A DNA stretch of 6,490 nucleotides from Schaedlerella sp. (GTDB taxonomy: Bacteria; Bacillota; Clostridia; Lachnospirales; Lachnospiraceae). The position numbers and the translations under genes are program-made. Where the stretch lies: assembly GCA_020024595.1 (NCBI GenBank), contig JAHHTO010000134.1, positions 1 through 6,490 on the forward strand, written 5' to 3'. Of this stretch, positions 1 to 5,870 are shown piece by piece (position 1 is the stretch's first letter; each line of letters opens with the position of its first letter). The notes below the pieces were generated by a model. That model saw only the letters and a program-made list of their open reading frames with translations. It did not search any database and was not told the origin of the DNA.

Positions 1-576
1 GGCAAGACCTATCTGGCGATGGCGATGGCAATCACAGCCTTTAAAGCCAATGAAGTGGAACGAATTATCCTGACAAGGCCGGCAATAGAGGCAGGAGAGA
101 AGTTGGGATTCCTTCCAGGAGACCTACAGAGTAAAATTGACCCATATCTGCGCCCACTGTATGATGCACTCTATCAGATTATGGGAGCAGAAAGTTTTCT
201 GAAGAATTCGGAAAAGGGACTCATTGAAGTTGCACCGCTTGCCTATATGCGGGGGAGAACACTGGACAATGCATTTATTATACTGGACGAAGCTCAGAAT
301 ACCACCCCGGCACAGATGAAGATGTTTTTGACTCGGATCGGATTTGGCTCCAAGGTCGTAATTACCGGGGATTCGACACAGAAAGATTTGCCGGCGGGAA
401 CAGTGTCTGGTCTGGATGTGGCAGTAAAAGTGGTGAAGAATTTGGATGATATCAGCATTTGCAATCTGTCCAGCAAGGATGTGGTGCGCCATCCTCTGGT
501 GCAAAAGATTGTAAAGGCATATGAAGAATACGAAAAGAAAGGAATGCATGCTGCAAAAAGCGGTAGACGGAAATAA
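1..576 (+). CDS. phoH: PhoH family P-loop ATPase, 3' part (5' end outside window)
   Basis: The reading frame is open from the first base, so the true start lies upstream and about 191 C-terminal residues are seen. The first residues, GKT, are the end of a Walker A loop. Next come TRPAIEAGEKLGFLPGD and KIDPYLRPLYDAL, which are hallmark PhoH blocks. A Walker B segment, FIILDEAQN, sits near nt 271-300, and TGDSTQKDLP follows near nt 367-396. The tail is Lys/Arg rich. PhoH proteins are cytoplasmic ATPases of the helicase-like P-loop class. Their association with ybeY across bacteria points to a role in RNA metabolism, but the exact substrate is not settled. The gene stops 2 bases before ybeY, which supports co-transcription. 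It is missing the N-terminal portion only because of the window edge; no internal defect is visible. Symbol phoH is used in the family sense (ybeZ in E. coli naming). Confidence 0.95.
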   Translation, partial: GKTYLAMAMAITAFKANEVERIILTRPAIEAGEKLGFLPGDLQSKIDPYLRPLYDALYQIMGAESFLKNSEKGLIEVAPLAYMRGRTLDNAFIILDEAQNTTPAQMKMFLTRIGFGSKVVITGDSTQKDLPAGTVSGLDVAVKVVKNLDDISICNLSSKDVVRHPLVQKIVKAYEEYEKKGMHAAKSGRRK

Positions 577-578
577 TC

Positions 579-1079
579 ATGAGTTTATATATAGAAGAAG
601 AGGGGAGTTGCATACTTCCTCTGGAGGCAAAGGAGACTGCAGAACTTGTTGTTCAGGCGGCGCTGGATTATGTGGACTGTCCATATGAAGCAGAAATCAA
701 TCTTTTGTTGACGATGGACAGGGAAATACAGGAAATGAACCGAATGTTTCGAAATGTGGACAAGCCTACAGATGTGTTGTCTTTTCCTATGTTGGAATAT
801 GAGGAGCCAGGAGATTTTAGCAGATTTGAAGCATGCATGGAAGATGCTTTTCACCCGGAATCGGGAGAACTGATTCTTGGAGATATTGTGATTTCAAAAG
901 AAAAGGTGTTGGCACAGGCAGAAGCATATGGTCATTCTCCACGCAGGGAGTTTGCATTTCTGATCGCACACAGTATGCTGCATCTGTTTGGATATGATCA
1001 TATGGAAGCGGACGAGCGTGCGCAGATGGAAGAAAAACAGCGGGAAATTATGGAAAAAGTACAAATACCGCGGGAGTAG
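579..1079 (+). CDS. ybeY: Endoribonuclease YbeY (16S rRNA maturation factor)
   Basis: This is a 166-residue protein of the UPF0054/YbeY family, about the usual length. The diagnostic zinc site HSMLHLFGYDH is present at residues 131-141, with His131, His135 and His141 as expected metal ligands. The upstream conserved blocks are DKPTDVLSFP (residues 61-70) and LGDIVIS (100-106). YbeY is a cytoplasmic metal-dependent RNase that acts in 16S rRNA 3' end maturation and late ribosome quality control. The ATG is 2 bases after the phoH stop and has only a weak purine stretch before it, so translation is probably coupled to phoH. The next gene, a flippase, starts 12 bases after the stop. All key residues are intact. 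Confidence 0.96.
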   Translation: MSLYIEEEGSCILPLEAKETAELVVQAALDYVDCPYEAEINLLLTMDREIQEMNRMFRNVDKPTDVLSFPMLEYEEPGDFSRFEACMEDAFHPESGELILGDIVISKEKVLAQAEAYGHSPRREFAFLIAHSMLHLFGYDHMEADERAQMEEKQREIMEKVQIPRE

Positions 1080-1081
1080 AT

Positions 1082-1086
1082 GGAGG
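1082..1086 (+). promoter_or_regulatory. Ribosome binding site deciding the flippase start
   Basis: GGAGG lies 5 bases before the ATG at 1092. An in-frame ATG at 1080 directly follows the ybeY stop but has no comparable site in front of it, and it would place this GGAGG inside its own coding sequence. I therefore start the flippase at 1092. Confidence 0.7.
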
Positions 1087-1091
1087 AAGGT

Positions 1092-2768
1092 ATGGCTGAG
1101 CCGCAAAAGAATAGAAAAAAACACAAGAAGGATGATTTTCTAGTGCAGGGAATGATCCTTGCGGTTGCGATGGTGATGACAAAAATAATCGGTGTTGTCT
1201 ATCGTATTCCGTTGACCAATATTCTGGGAGATGAAGGAAATGGTTTCTACGGCTACGCATTTGAAGTTTATGCTATGGCGTTGATGCTTTCTAGCTTAAG
1301 TCTTCCGACAGTGGTTTCCAAGCTTGTTTCTGCAAGGATGGCAATGGGACAACGGCGCAATGCTTTTCGTGTCTTTTTATGTTCGCTGGTATTTTCACTC
1401 GCAGTGGGGGTTGTTGTATCCTTACTTATTTTCTTTGGTGCAGCTGCAATTGCTACGAATTTTATGGAATCGCCTCTTAGTGTGTATGCATTGAGAGTGC
1501 TTGCTGTGGGATTGTTTATTGTTGCGGTACTAGGGGTTCTGAGAGGATATTTTCAGGGACTGGGAACAATGATGCCGACCGCTGTTTCACAGATTATTGA
1601 ACAGATTATCAATGCAGTTGTAAGCATCGTTGGTGCAAGTATCATGTTTAAGGCAGGAATTTCAAAAGGAGAAGAAACAGGAAAAGAGCTGCTTGGTCCG
1701 GCGTATGGGGCTGCAGGTGGAACGCTGGGCACAGTAACAGGAGCTTTGTTTGCACTTTTGTTCTTGTTGTTTTGTTTCTATGCGTTTCGTGGAAAAATCC
1801 ATCGGGGAATCGTGTCTGACAGAACAAGAAAGAAGGAAAGTTACCAGCGAATTTTGAAAATCTTACTGGTAACGATGATCCCGGTTATTTTTAGCACTGC
1901 AATTTATAATATCAATCAGATACTGGATTTGACATTGTTTAATCAAATTATGGCGGCACAGGGATTTTCGGAAAAAGAATATATGGCATTGCAGGGAATT
2001 TATACTGGAAAATATAATACACTGATTAATGTTCCACTTGCCATGGCAAACGGGCTGGCAGCTTCAGTGATTCCAAGTCTTACAATGGCAGTGACAGCAG
2101 GTGAAAAGAGACAGATTTACAGCAAAATTGATCAGACTATTCGATTTACGATGCTGATTGCAATTCCATGTTTTATCGGATTTGTTGTACTTGCATCTCC
2201 GCTTATGGTATTTTTATATAATGATGACGGTGTGATACCAGCTACAACACTTGCTTTGGGGGCTGTAACGGTGGTGCTTTATTCATGGTCGACTGTGTCC
2301 AATTCGATTTTACAGGGACTGGATAAAATGGCTGTTCCTGCAAAAAATGCGGGAATTTCATTGATCGCACATCTTATTTCTCTATTTTTGATGTTGGTGG
2401 TGTTTCGGTGGAATATTTATGCGCTTGTATTGAGTAATATTGTTTTTTCAGTCTGCATGTGCTTGTTGAATGCCCGGGCAATACATAGGACAAGCGGATA
2501 TGAGCAGGAGATTGACAGAACATTTATTAAGCCGATGATCGCTGCTGTCATCATGGGGATGGTCACGTATGGGGTGCATTTGATCCTGGACATTTTCATT
2601 GGCGGAAGGTTTGTTCCAACCATCATATCAGTTCTTCTTGCAATGGTAGTTTATGCAGTTTGTGTTTTGAAACTGGGGGTTCTTTCCCAGAGCGATATCA
2701 GAGCGCTTCCGCAAGGAGCGCGGATTTATCGGATTTGCAGAAGTTTTCATCTGCTGCCGCCACATTAA
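1092..2768 (+). CDS. MOP-superfamily flippase, SpoVB/MurJ-like polysaccharide biosynthesis protein
   Basis: This is a 558-residue integral membrane protein. A basic N-terminus (KNRKKHKK) is followed by many long hydrophobic stretches spread over the whole length, consistent with the 12-14 helices of the MOP (MVF/polysaccharide transporter) class. Signature stretches seen are IIGVVYRIPLTNILGDEGNG (about residues 32-51), LRGYFQGLGTMMPTAVSQII in the first half, and NVPLAMANGLAASVIPSL in the second half. These match the branch that includes Bacillus SpoVB, YtgP and relatives, which flip lipid-linked precursors such as lipid II across the cytoplasmic membrane. I cannot tell from sequence alone whether the cargo is lipid II, a spore cortex precursor or another undecaprenyl-linked glycan, so no symbol is given. 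It sits 12 bases downstream of ybeY and is probably the last gene of that transcript. No frameshift or missing segment is apparent. Confidence 0.92.
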   Translation: MAEPQKNRKKHKKDDFLVQGMILAVAMVMTKIIGVVYRIPLTNILGDEGNGFYGYAFEVYAMALMLSSLSLPTVVSKLVSARMAMGQRRNAFRVFLCSLVFSLAVGVVVSLLIFFGAAAIATNFMESPLSVYALRVLAVGLFIVAVLGVLRGYFQGLGTMMPTAVSQIIEQIINAVVSIVGASIMFKAGISKGEETGKELLGPAYGAAGGTLGTVTGALFALLFLLFCFYAFRGKIHRGIVSDRTRKKESYQRILKILLVTMIPVIFSTAIYNINQILDLTLFNQIMAAQGFSEKEYMALQGIYTGKYNTLINVPLAMANGLAASVIPSLTMAVTAGEKRQIYSKIDQTIRFTMLIAIPCFIGFVVLASPLMVFLYNDDGVIPATTLALGAVTVVLYSWSTVSNSILQGLDKMAVPAKNAGISLIAHLISLFLMLVVFRWNIYALVLSNIVFSVCMCLLNARAIHRTSGYEQEIDRTFIKPMIAAVIMGMVTYGVHLILDIFIGGRFVPTIISVLLAMVVYAVCVLKLGVLSQSDIRALPQGARIYRICRSFHLLPPH

Positions 2769-2794
2769 AATCATTTTGAAAAGATTGTTTTAGA

Positions 2795-2809
2795 AGGCAT
2801 GGAATGCCT
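2795..2809. repeat. Short perfect inverted repeat (6-bp arms, 3-base loop)
   Basis: AGGCAT-GGA-ATGCCT. It lies in the spacer after the flippase gene. It could be a small hairpin, but it is followed by GATGTTTG rather than a T-run, so it does not qualify as a standard intrinsic terminator. It could instead be one half of a protein-binding region with the neighbouring palindrome at 2811-2823. Confidence 0.45.
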
Positions 2810-2810
2810 G

Positions 2811-2823
2811 ATGTTTGAAACAT
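2811..2823. repeat. 13-bp palindrome, operator-like
   Basis: ATGTTT-G-AAACAT is a perfect palindrome around one central base. It starts one base after the preceding inverted repeat and is followed one base later by TATAAA (2825-2830), which could be a -10 element. No matching -35 element is present at 16-18 bases spacing. The arrangement suggests a regulator site at the front of the small membrane-protein gene, but that is inference. It does not match the LexA, PerR or CcpA consensus as I recall them. Confidence 0.4.
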
Positions 2824-2876
2824 GTATAAAAGAACAGAGAAAAGCCAATACTGTAGAAAAAAAGGAGTGAATCCTA

Positions 2877-3212
2877 ATGAGAAAACGATACTGTATTGGT
2901 TTTTCTATTGCTGTTTTTGTATTTGTGTTTTTTCTGGGAGTTGGATATCAGCTTAGTTATCAATATGTGATGGACAGGCAGGAAGAGGATGCAGTGACAA
3001 CCAAAGGAATGGCACAGAAAAATGAAGGATATTATCTGAAAGAACTGAATGGATATGTTGCAGTGTACTTCAGTGATCAAGAGACACTATACGAACTGAC
3101 GGAAATCAGTTTGAAGGATCTGCCAGAAGAAGTACAAGAGGAAGTCCGAAACGGGAAATTTGTGGAAACAATGAGAGAACTGTATGGATTTTTGGAAAAT
3201 TATTCGAGTTAG
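2877..3212 (+). CDS. Small single-pass membrane protein with BofC C-terminal-like domain
   Basis: This is a 111-residue protein. Residues about 6-24 form one hydrophobic helix after a basic start (MRKR), so it is likely a signal anchor with the rest outside the cytoplasm. Residues about 52-109 read as one small domain (YYLKELNGYVAVYF, then LTEISLKDLPEEVQEEV and ELYGFLENYSS). This resembles the BofC C-terminal domain that is frequent in clostridial proteins. In Bacillus, BofC acts between the forespore membranes to restrain the SpoIVB signalling protease. This protein has only the anchor and the C-terminal domain, with a linker of about 25 residues where BofC has an N-terminal domain, so carrying over that function is not safe. 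The start is well supported: AAAGGAG at 2861-2867 lies 9 bases before the ATG. It stands alone, with spacers of over 100 bases on both sides. Confidence 0.8.
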   Translation: MRKRYCIGFSIAVFVFVFFLGVGYQLSYQYVMDRQEEDAVTTKGMAQKNEGYYLKELNGYVAVYFSDQETLYELTEISLKDLPEEVQEEVRNGKFVETMRELYGFLENYSS

Positions 3213-3231
3213 CAGAAAATTGTTTGAGTCT

Positions 3232-3274
3232 ATTCGTCGTTACGATCACCTTTTAGAAGTAATAGTGGACGAAT
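3232..3274. repeat. Inverted repeat with long loop over the DUF896 promoter
   Basis: The left arm ATTCGTC (3232-3238) is the exact reverse complement of the right arm GACGAAT (3268-3274). A nested TTAC (3240-3243)/GTAA (3259-3262) pairing could extend the fold. The right arm overlaps the proposed -35 element at 3266-3271. It may be an operator, or a hairpin ending the upstream transcript. The sequence after it is only GTTTTAAA, a poor terminator tail. Confidence 0.4.
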
Positions 3275-3294
3275 GTTTTAAAATAGTGTAAGAT
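3266..3294 (+). promoter_or_regulatory. Probable sigma-A-type promoter for the DUF896-miaB operon
   Basis: TGGACG (3266-3271) and TAAGAT (3289-3294) are separated by exactly 17 bases and resemble TTGACA/TATAAT with four of six matches in the first box and four of six in the second. TG immediately precedes the -10 box. The start of transcription would fall near 3300, leaving a short leader of about 20 bases before the ATG at 3322. The placement, in the only sizeable gap before four packed genes, supports it. Confidence 0.5.
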
Positions 3295-3321
3295 ATTTTG
3301 CAGAGAGCGAGGAAGATATGA

Positions 3322-3543
3322 ATGAATGAACAAAAGATAGCAAGAATCAATGAATTGTATAGGAAATCAAAAGCAGAAGGATTGTCGGAATCGGAAAAAA
3401 AAGAACAGAAACTGCTGCGTCAGGAATATCTGGATGCTGTTCGTCGTAATTTAAGAGGACAGCTTGACAATATTGATGTTCAGGAAAAGGATGGAAGTAT
3501 TGTGAATCTAGGTGAAAAATTTGGAAACAAAAAAGGAAATTAG
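3322..3543 (+). CDS. DUF896 family small protein (YnzC-like)
   Basis: This is a 73-residue soluble, charged protein. It contains the family pattern: KIARINELYRKSKAEGL, then a Glu/Lys-rich second helix with LLRQEYLDAVR (about residues 31-41), ending in DVQEKDGSIVNLG. The DUF896 proteins of Firmicutes, such as B. subtilis YnzC, fold as a small helical hairpin and have no firmly assigned biochemical role. In Bacillus, ynzC sits in an SOS-controlled operon, but no LexA-type box is visible here, and the gene instead leads a folate/tRNA-modification operon. GAGG at 3309-3312 lies 9 bases upstream of the ATG. Another ATG at 3318 is out of frame and meets a stop after three codons. The 3' end overlaps the next gene. 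Confidence 0.9.
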   Translation: MNEQKIARINELYRKSKAEGLSESEKKEQKLLRQEYLDAVRRNLRGQLDNIDVQEKDGSIVNLGEKFGNKKGN

Positions 3544-4093
3544 ATGTAATTCTCTGAAGAAACGGAGGGAGCTTCCGCTAACAATAAGGCGGGAATACAG
3601 CCGGATTATTACCGATCAGGTTGTCAGCCATCCGTTTTTTCATTGTGCAGAAGTTGTGTACTGCTACGTAGGTTTTCGAGAAGAAGTGGATACTTCCGGA
3701 TTGATTCAAATTGCCTGGGCCATGGGAAAAACAGTTGCAGTTCCGAAAGTCATTGTGGATCATAAGATGGAATTTTACAAAATTACATCGATGAAAGAAC
3801 TGACTCCTGGGTATCAGGGAATTCTGGAACCTACACCACAGCCAGCATATCGGATGGAGGTTCCCAAAGGTGAACAAGCACTGATCATCCTTCCGGGAGC
3901 GGCATTTGACCGGGAAGGAAACCGAATCGGGTATGGAAAAGGATTTTATGATGCTTACCTGCAAAAAGCGTCATCTTGTAGAAAGATTGGTCTAGCCTTT
4001 TCTATACAGTGCCTAGAACGGATTCCGGCGGAAATACATGACATCTGTGTGGACATGGTCGTGACAGAAGTCGGAGATTACAGGAAAGGGTGA
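3512..4093 (+). CDS. 5-formyltetrahydrofolate cyclo-ligase (MTHFS)
   Basis: This is a protein of up to 193 residues, the normal size for the family. It uses ATP to convert 5-formyl-THF to 5,10-methenyl-THF in the cytoplasm, returning the stored or inhibitory folate to the one-carbon pool. Visible family blocks, numbered from the GTG, are the basic KKRREL helix (16-21), GILEP (103-107), LPGAAFD (127-133), the nucleotide-binding loop GYGKGFYD (140-147) and ERIPAEIHDICVDMVVTE (169-186). The start is uncertain, because no ATG fits. GTG at 3512 lacks a good binding site. TTG at 3521 has AGGTGA 5 bases upstream and gives M-ETKKEIR, closer to typical N-termini, at 190 residues. Either choice overlaps the DUF896 gene (32 or 23 bases), suggesting translational coupling. 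The stop is 5 bases before the DUF4250 start. Confidence 0.94.
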   Translation: MKNLETKKEIRCNSLKKRRELPLTIRREYSRIITDQVVSHPFFHCAEVVYCYVGFREEVDTSGLIQIAWAMGKTVAVPKVIVDHKMEFYKITSMKELTPGYQGILEPTPQPAYRMEVPKGEQALIILPGAAFDREGNRIGYGKGFYDAYLQKASSCRKIGLAFSIQCLERIPAEIHDICVDMVVTEVGDYRKG

Positions 4094-4098
4094 AAATC

Positions 4099-4281
4099 AT
4101 GCAAGCGGGACTACCGAAAGATCCGGTGATGCTTCTTAGTGTCATCAATACGAAGTTAAGAGATTATTATGCGACACTGGAACTTCTTTGTGATGAGATG
4201 GAGATTGCACAAGAAGATCTGGTGGCAACACTTGAAACGATAGATTATCATTATGATGCAGAGAAAAATCAGTTTCTCTGA
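4099..4281 (+). CDS. DUF4250 domain protein
   Basis: This is a 60-residue soluble protein. It carries the DUF4250 pattern: LPKDPVMLLSVINTKLRD (residues 5-22), a middle acidic helix (LELLCDEMEIAQEDLVATL) and the ending IDYHYDAEKNQFL. The family is common in Clostridia, including Lachnospiraceae, and has no known function. The fold looks like a small helix-turn-helix-sized three-helix domain ending in a beta-type wing, but DNA binding is only a guess. I use the ATG at 4099 because AAAGGG (4085-4090) lies 8 bases upstream. An in-frame GTG at 4090 would add three residues (VKI, starting M) and overlap the previous stop. It is wedged between the folate enzyme and miaB, with gaps of 5 and 24 bases. 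Confidence 0.88.
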   Translation: MQAGLPKDPVMLLSVINTKLRDYYATLELLCDEMEIAQEDLVATLETIDYHYDAEKNQFL

Positions 4282-4290
4282 TGAAATGTG

Positions 4291-4298
4291 AAAGGAAG
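4291..4298 (+). promoter_or_regulatory. Ribosome binding site deciding the miaB start
   Basis: AAAGGAAG ends 7 bases before the ATG at 4306. An upstream in-frame GTG at 4288 has no binding site of its own and would put this purine tract inside the gene, so the ATG is preferred. Confidence 0.65.
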
Positions 4299-4305
4299 AT
4301 TACAT

Positions 4306-5784
4306 ATGAATGAACTGGAATATATGCGTGCAGAAGCTCCCTTAGAAGAACCCCAGCGCCAGTATTATTTTATGAAAAAGGGGAAAGAGCTTGTGACAAA
4401 GTTGTCAGAGGAGGCAGGGCATCCGCTGACATTCTGTGTAACGACTTTTGGTTGTCAGATGAATGCCAGAGACTCTGAAAAGTTGGTTGGGATTCTGGAA
4501 CAGATGGGATATATCAATGAGGCGGATGAAGAGAAGGCAGATTTTGTCATTTTTAATACCTGCACAGTACGTGAAAATGCCAATCAGAGAGTGTATGGGC
4601 GCTTAGGACAGTTGAGCCGGATCAAAAAGCAAAATCCATATATGATGATTGGTTTATGTGGTTGTATGATGCAGGAAGCAGAAGTGGTTGAAAAAATAAA
4701 AAAAAGCTACCGCTATGTGGATCTGATTTTTGGAACGCATAATATTTATAAGTTTGCAGAATTGATCGTTACTCGTCTGGAATCGAACCGGATGGTGATC
4801 GATGTCTGGAAAGATACGGATCAGATTGTGGAAGAACTGCCAAACGAGCGGAAGTATTCTTTCAAATCTGGCGTGAATATCATGTTTGGATGCAATAATT
4901 TCTGCAGTTACTGTATTGTGCCTTATGTGCGAGGCAGGGAGAGAAGTCGGAATCCGAAGGATATTGTACGTGAAATTGAACGGTTTGTTGCAGACGGTGT
5001 AGTAGAGGTTATGCTTTTGGGGCAAAATGTCAACTCTTATGGAAAAACATTGGAAGAACCAATGAGTTTTGCACAGCTTTTGCAGGAAATTGAAAAAATT
5101 GAAGGGCTTCAGCGGATTCGTTTTATGACACCCCATCCAAAGGATCTTTCTGATGAACTCATCGAAGTCATGGGGCAGTCCAAAAAGATTTGCAAACATC
5201 TGCATCTACCTCTTCAATCGGGAAGTACGCGGATTCTGGAGAAGATGAACCGGAGATACACAAAAGAGCAGTATCTGAATCTGGTAGATAAGATTCGAGC
5301 AGCTGTACCGGATATTTCTCTGACAACAGATATCATTGTCGGTTTTCCGGGTGAAACGGAAGAAGATTTTCTTGAGACGCTGGATGTTGTGAAAAAGGTA
5401 CGATATGACAGCGCATTTACTTTCCAATATTCCAAAAGGACGGGAACTCCGGCTGCAGTTATGGAAAATCAGGTTTCACCAGATGTAGTAAAGGAACGAT
5501 TTGAGCGGCTTTTAAAGGAAGTGCAGAGTATTTCTGCGGAAGTCTGCAGTGTATACAAGGATACAATCCAAGAAGTTCTGGTGGAATCTGTCAATGACCA
5601 TGATGATTCACTCGTCACTGGGAGAATGGGGAATAATCTACTCGTTCACTTTTCAGGCAAACCATCTCTAATTGGAAATCTGGTCACTGTAAAACTGACA
5701 GAATGTCATGGATTCTATTATATCGGAGAACAGGTGTGTGTAAAGACAGATTCTGAGAAAACAGAAAATAAATTCCAACAATAA
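4306..5784 (+). CDS. miaB: tRNA-2-methylthio-N6-dimethylallyladenosine synthase MiaB
   Basis: This is a 492-residue radical-SAM methylthiotransferase. It adds the 2-methylthio group to i6A37 next to the anticodon of tRNAs reading U-starting codons. The N-terminal MTTase domain shows the three cluster cysteines in TTFGCQMNARDSE (Cys50), NTCTVRE (Cys86) and GLCGCMMQ (Cys120). The radical-SAM motif GCNNFCSYCIVPYVRGRERSR-like block has the CX3CX2C cysteines 196, 200 and 203. LGQNVNSYG (about 238-246), LPLQSGS (301-307) and DIIVGFPGETEEDF (342-355) are conserved. A C-terminal TRAM RNA-binding domain covers roughly residues 412-478. The N-terminal extension of about 40 residues before the first domain, including EEPQRQYYFMKKGKELV, is normal for Firmicute MiaB. 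LGQNVNSYG favours MiaB over MtaB or RimO. It is the last gene of the DUF896-led operon. All catalytic residues are present. Confidence 0.97.
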   Translation: MNELEYMRAEAPLEEPQRQYYFMKKGKELVTKLSEEAGHPLTFCVTTFGCQMNARDSEKLVGILEQMGYINEADEEKADFVIFNTCTVRENANQRVYGRLGQLSRIKKQNPYMMIGLCGCMMQEAEVVEKIKKSYRYVDLIFGTHNIYKFAELIVTRLESNRMVIDVWKDTDQIVEELPNERKYSFKSGVNIMFGCNNFCSYCIVPYVRGRERSRNPKDIVREIERFVADGVVEVMLLGQNVNSYGKTLEEPMSFAQLLQEIEKIEGLQRIRFMTPHPKDLSDELIEVMGQSKKICKHLHLPLQSGSTRILEKMNRRYTKEQYLNLVDKIRAAVPDISLTTDIIVGFPGETEEDFLETLDVVKKVRYDSAFTFQYSKRTGTPAAVMENQVSPDVVKERFERLLKEVQSISAEVCSVYKDTIQEVLVESVNDHDDSLVTGRMGNNLLVHFSGKPSLIGNLVTVKLTECHGFYYIGEQVCVKTDSEKTENKFQQ

Positions 5785-5853
5785 TTTATGAGAAAAACGT
5801 CCAGACTATAGATTAGGATTGACTGTGCAATGATACAGTGAAACTGAATCGAT

Positions 5854-5860
5854 AAGGAGG
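5854..5860 (+). promoter_or_regulatory. Strong ribosome binding site for the CmpB-type gene
   Basis: AAGGAGG is a perfect anti-16S match 10 bases before the ATG at 5871, separated by a T-rich stretch. It fixes the start of this gene. The 86-base spacer 5785-5870 otherwise shows no clear terminator or convincing promoter: TTGACT at 5819-5824 has no -10 box at the right distance. It has a weak 5-bp inverted repeat, ACTGT/ACAGT, at 5822-5839. Confidence 0.75.
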
Positions 5861-5870
5861 GCGTTTTTTC

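Noticed and set aside
124..549. Reverse-strand frame across phoH
   Set aside because: It lies wholly opposite the conserved PhoH sequence, is Cys/His/Phe-rich low-sense protein and has no recognisable domain; it is a shadow of the real gene.
2795..2809. Intrinsic terminator after the flippase gene
   Set aside because: The stem is only 6 bp and no T-run follows.
3213..3321. LexA box before DUF896, as expected from the Bacillus ynzC context
   Set aside because: No GAAC-N4-GTTC type site is present; CGAATGTTTT is only a loose half-match.
3929..3952. Lys in GYGKGFYD of the cyclo-ligase as a possible active-site defect
   Set aside because: Many family members carry GGG here, but variation at this position seems tolerated and all surrounding blocks are intact, so there is no case for an inactive enzyme.
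4654..5205. 183-codon reverse-strand frame across miaB
   Set aside because: It is fully antisense to the radical-SAM core of MiaB and has no family features; its length follows from the codon bias of the real gene.
5819..5847. Sigma-A promoter for the CmpB-type gene from TTGACT
   Set aside because: No -10-like hexamer lies 16-18 bases downstream (the stretch reads AAACTGAA), so the box is probably chance.
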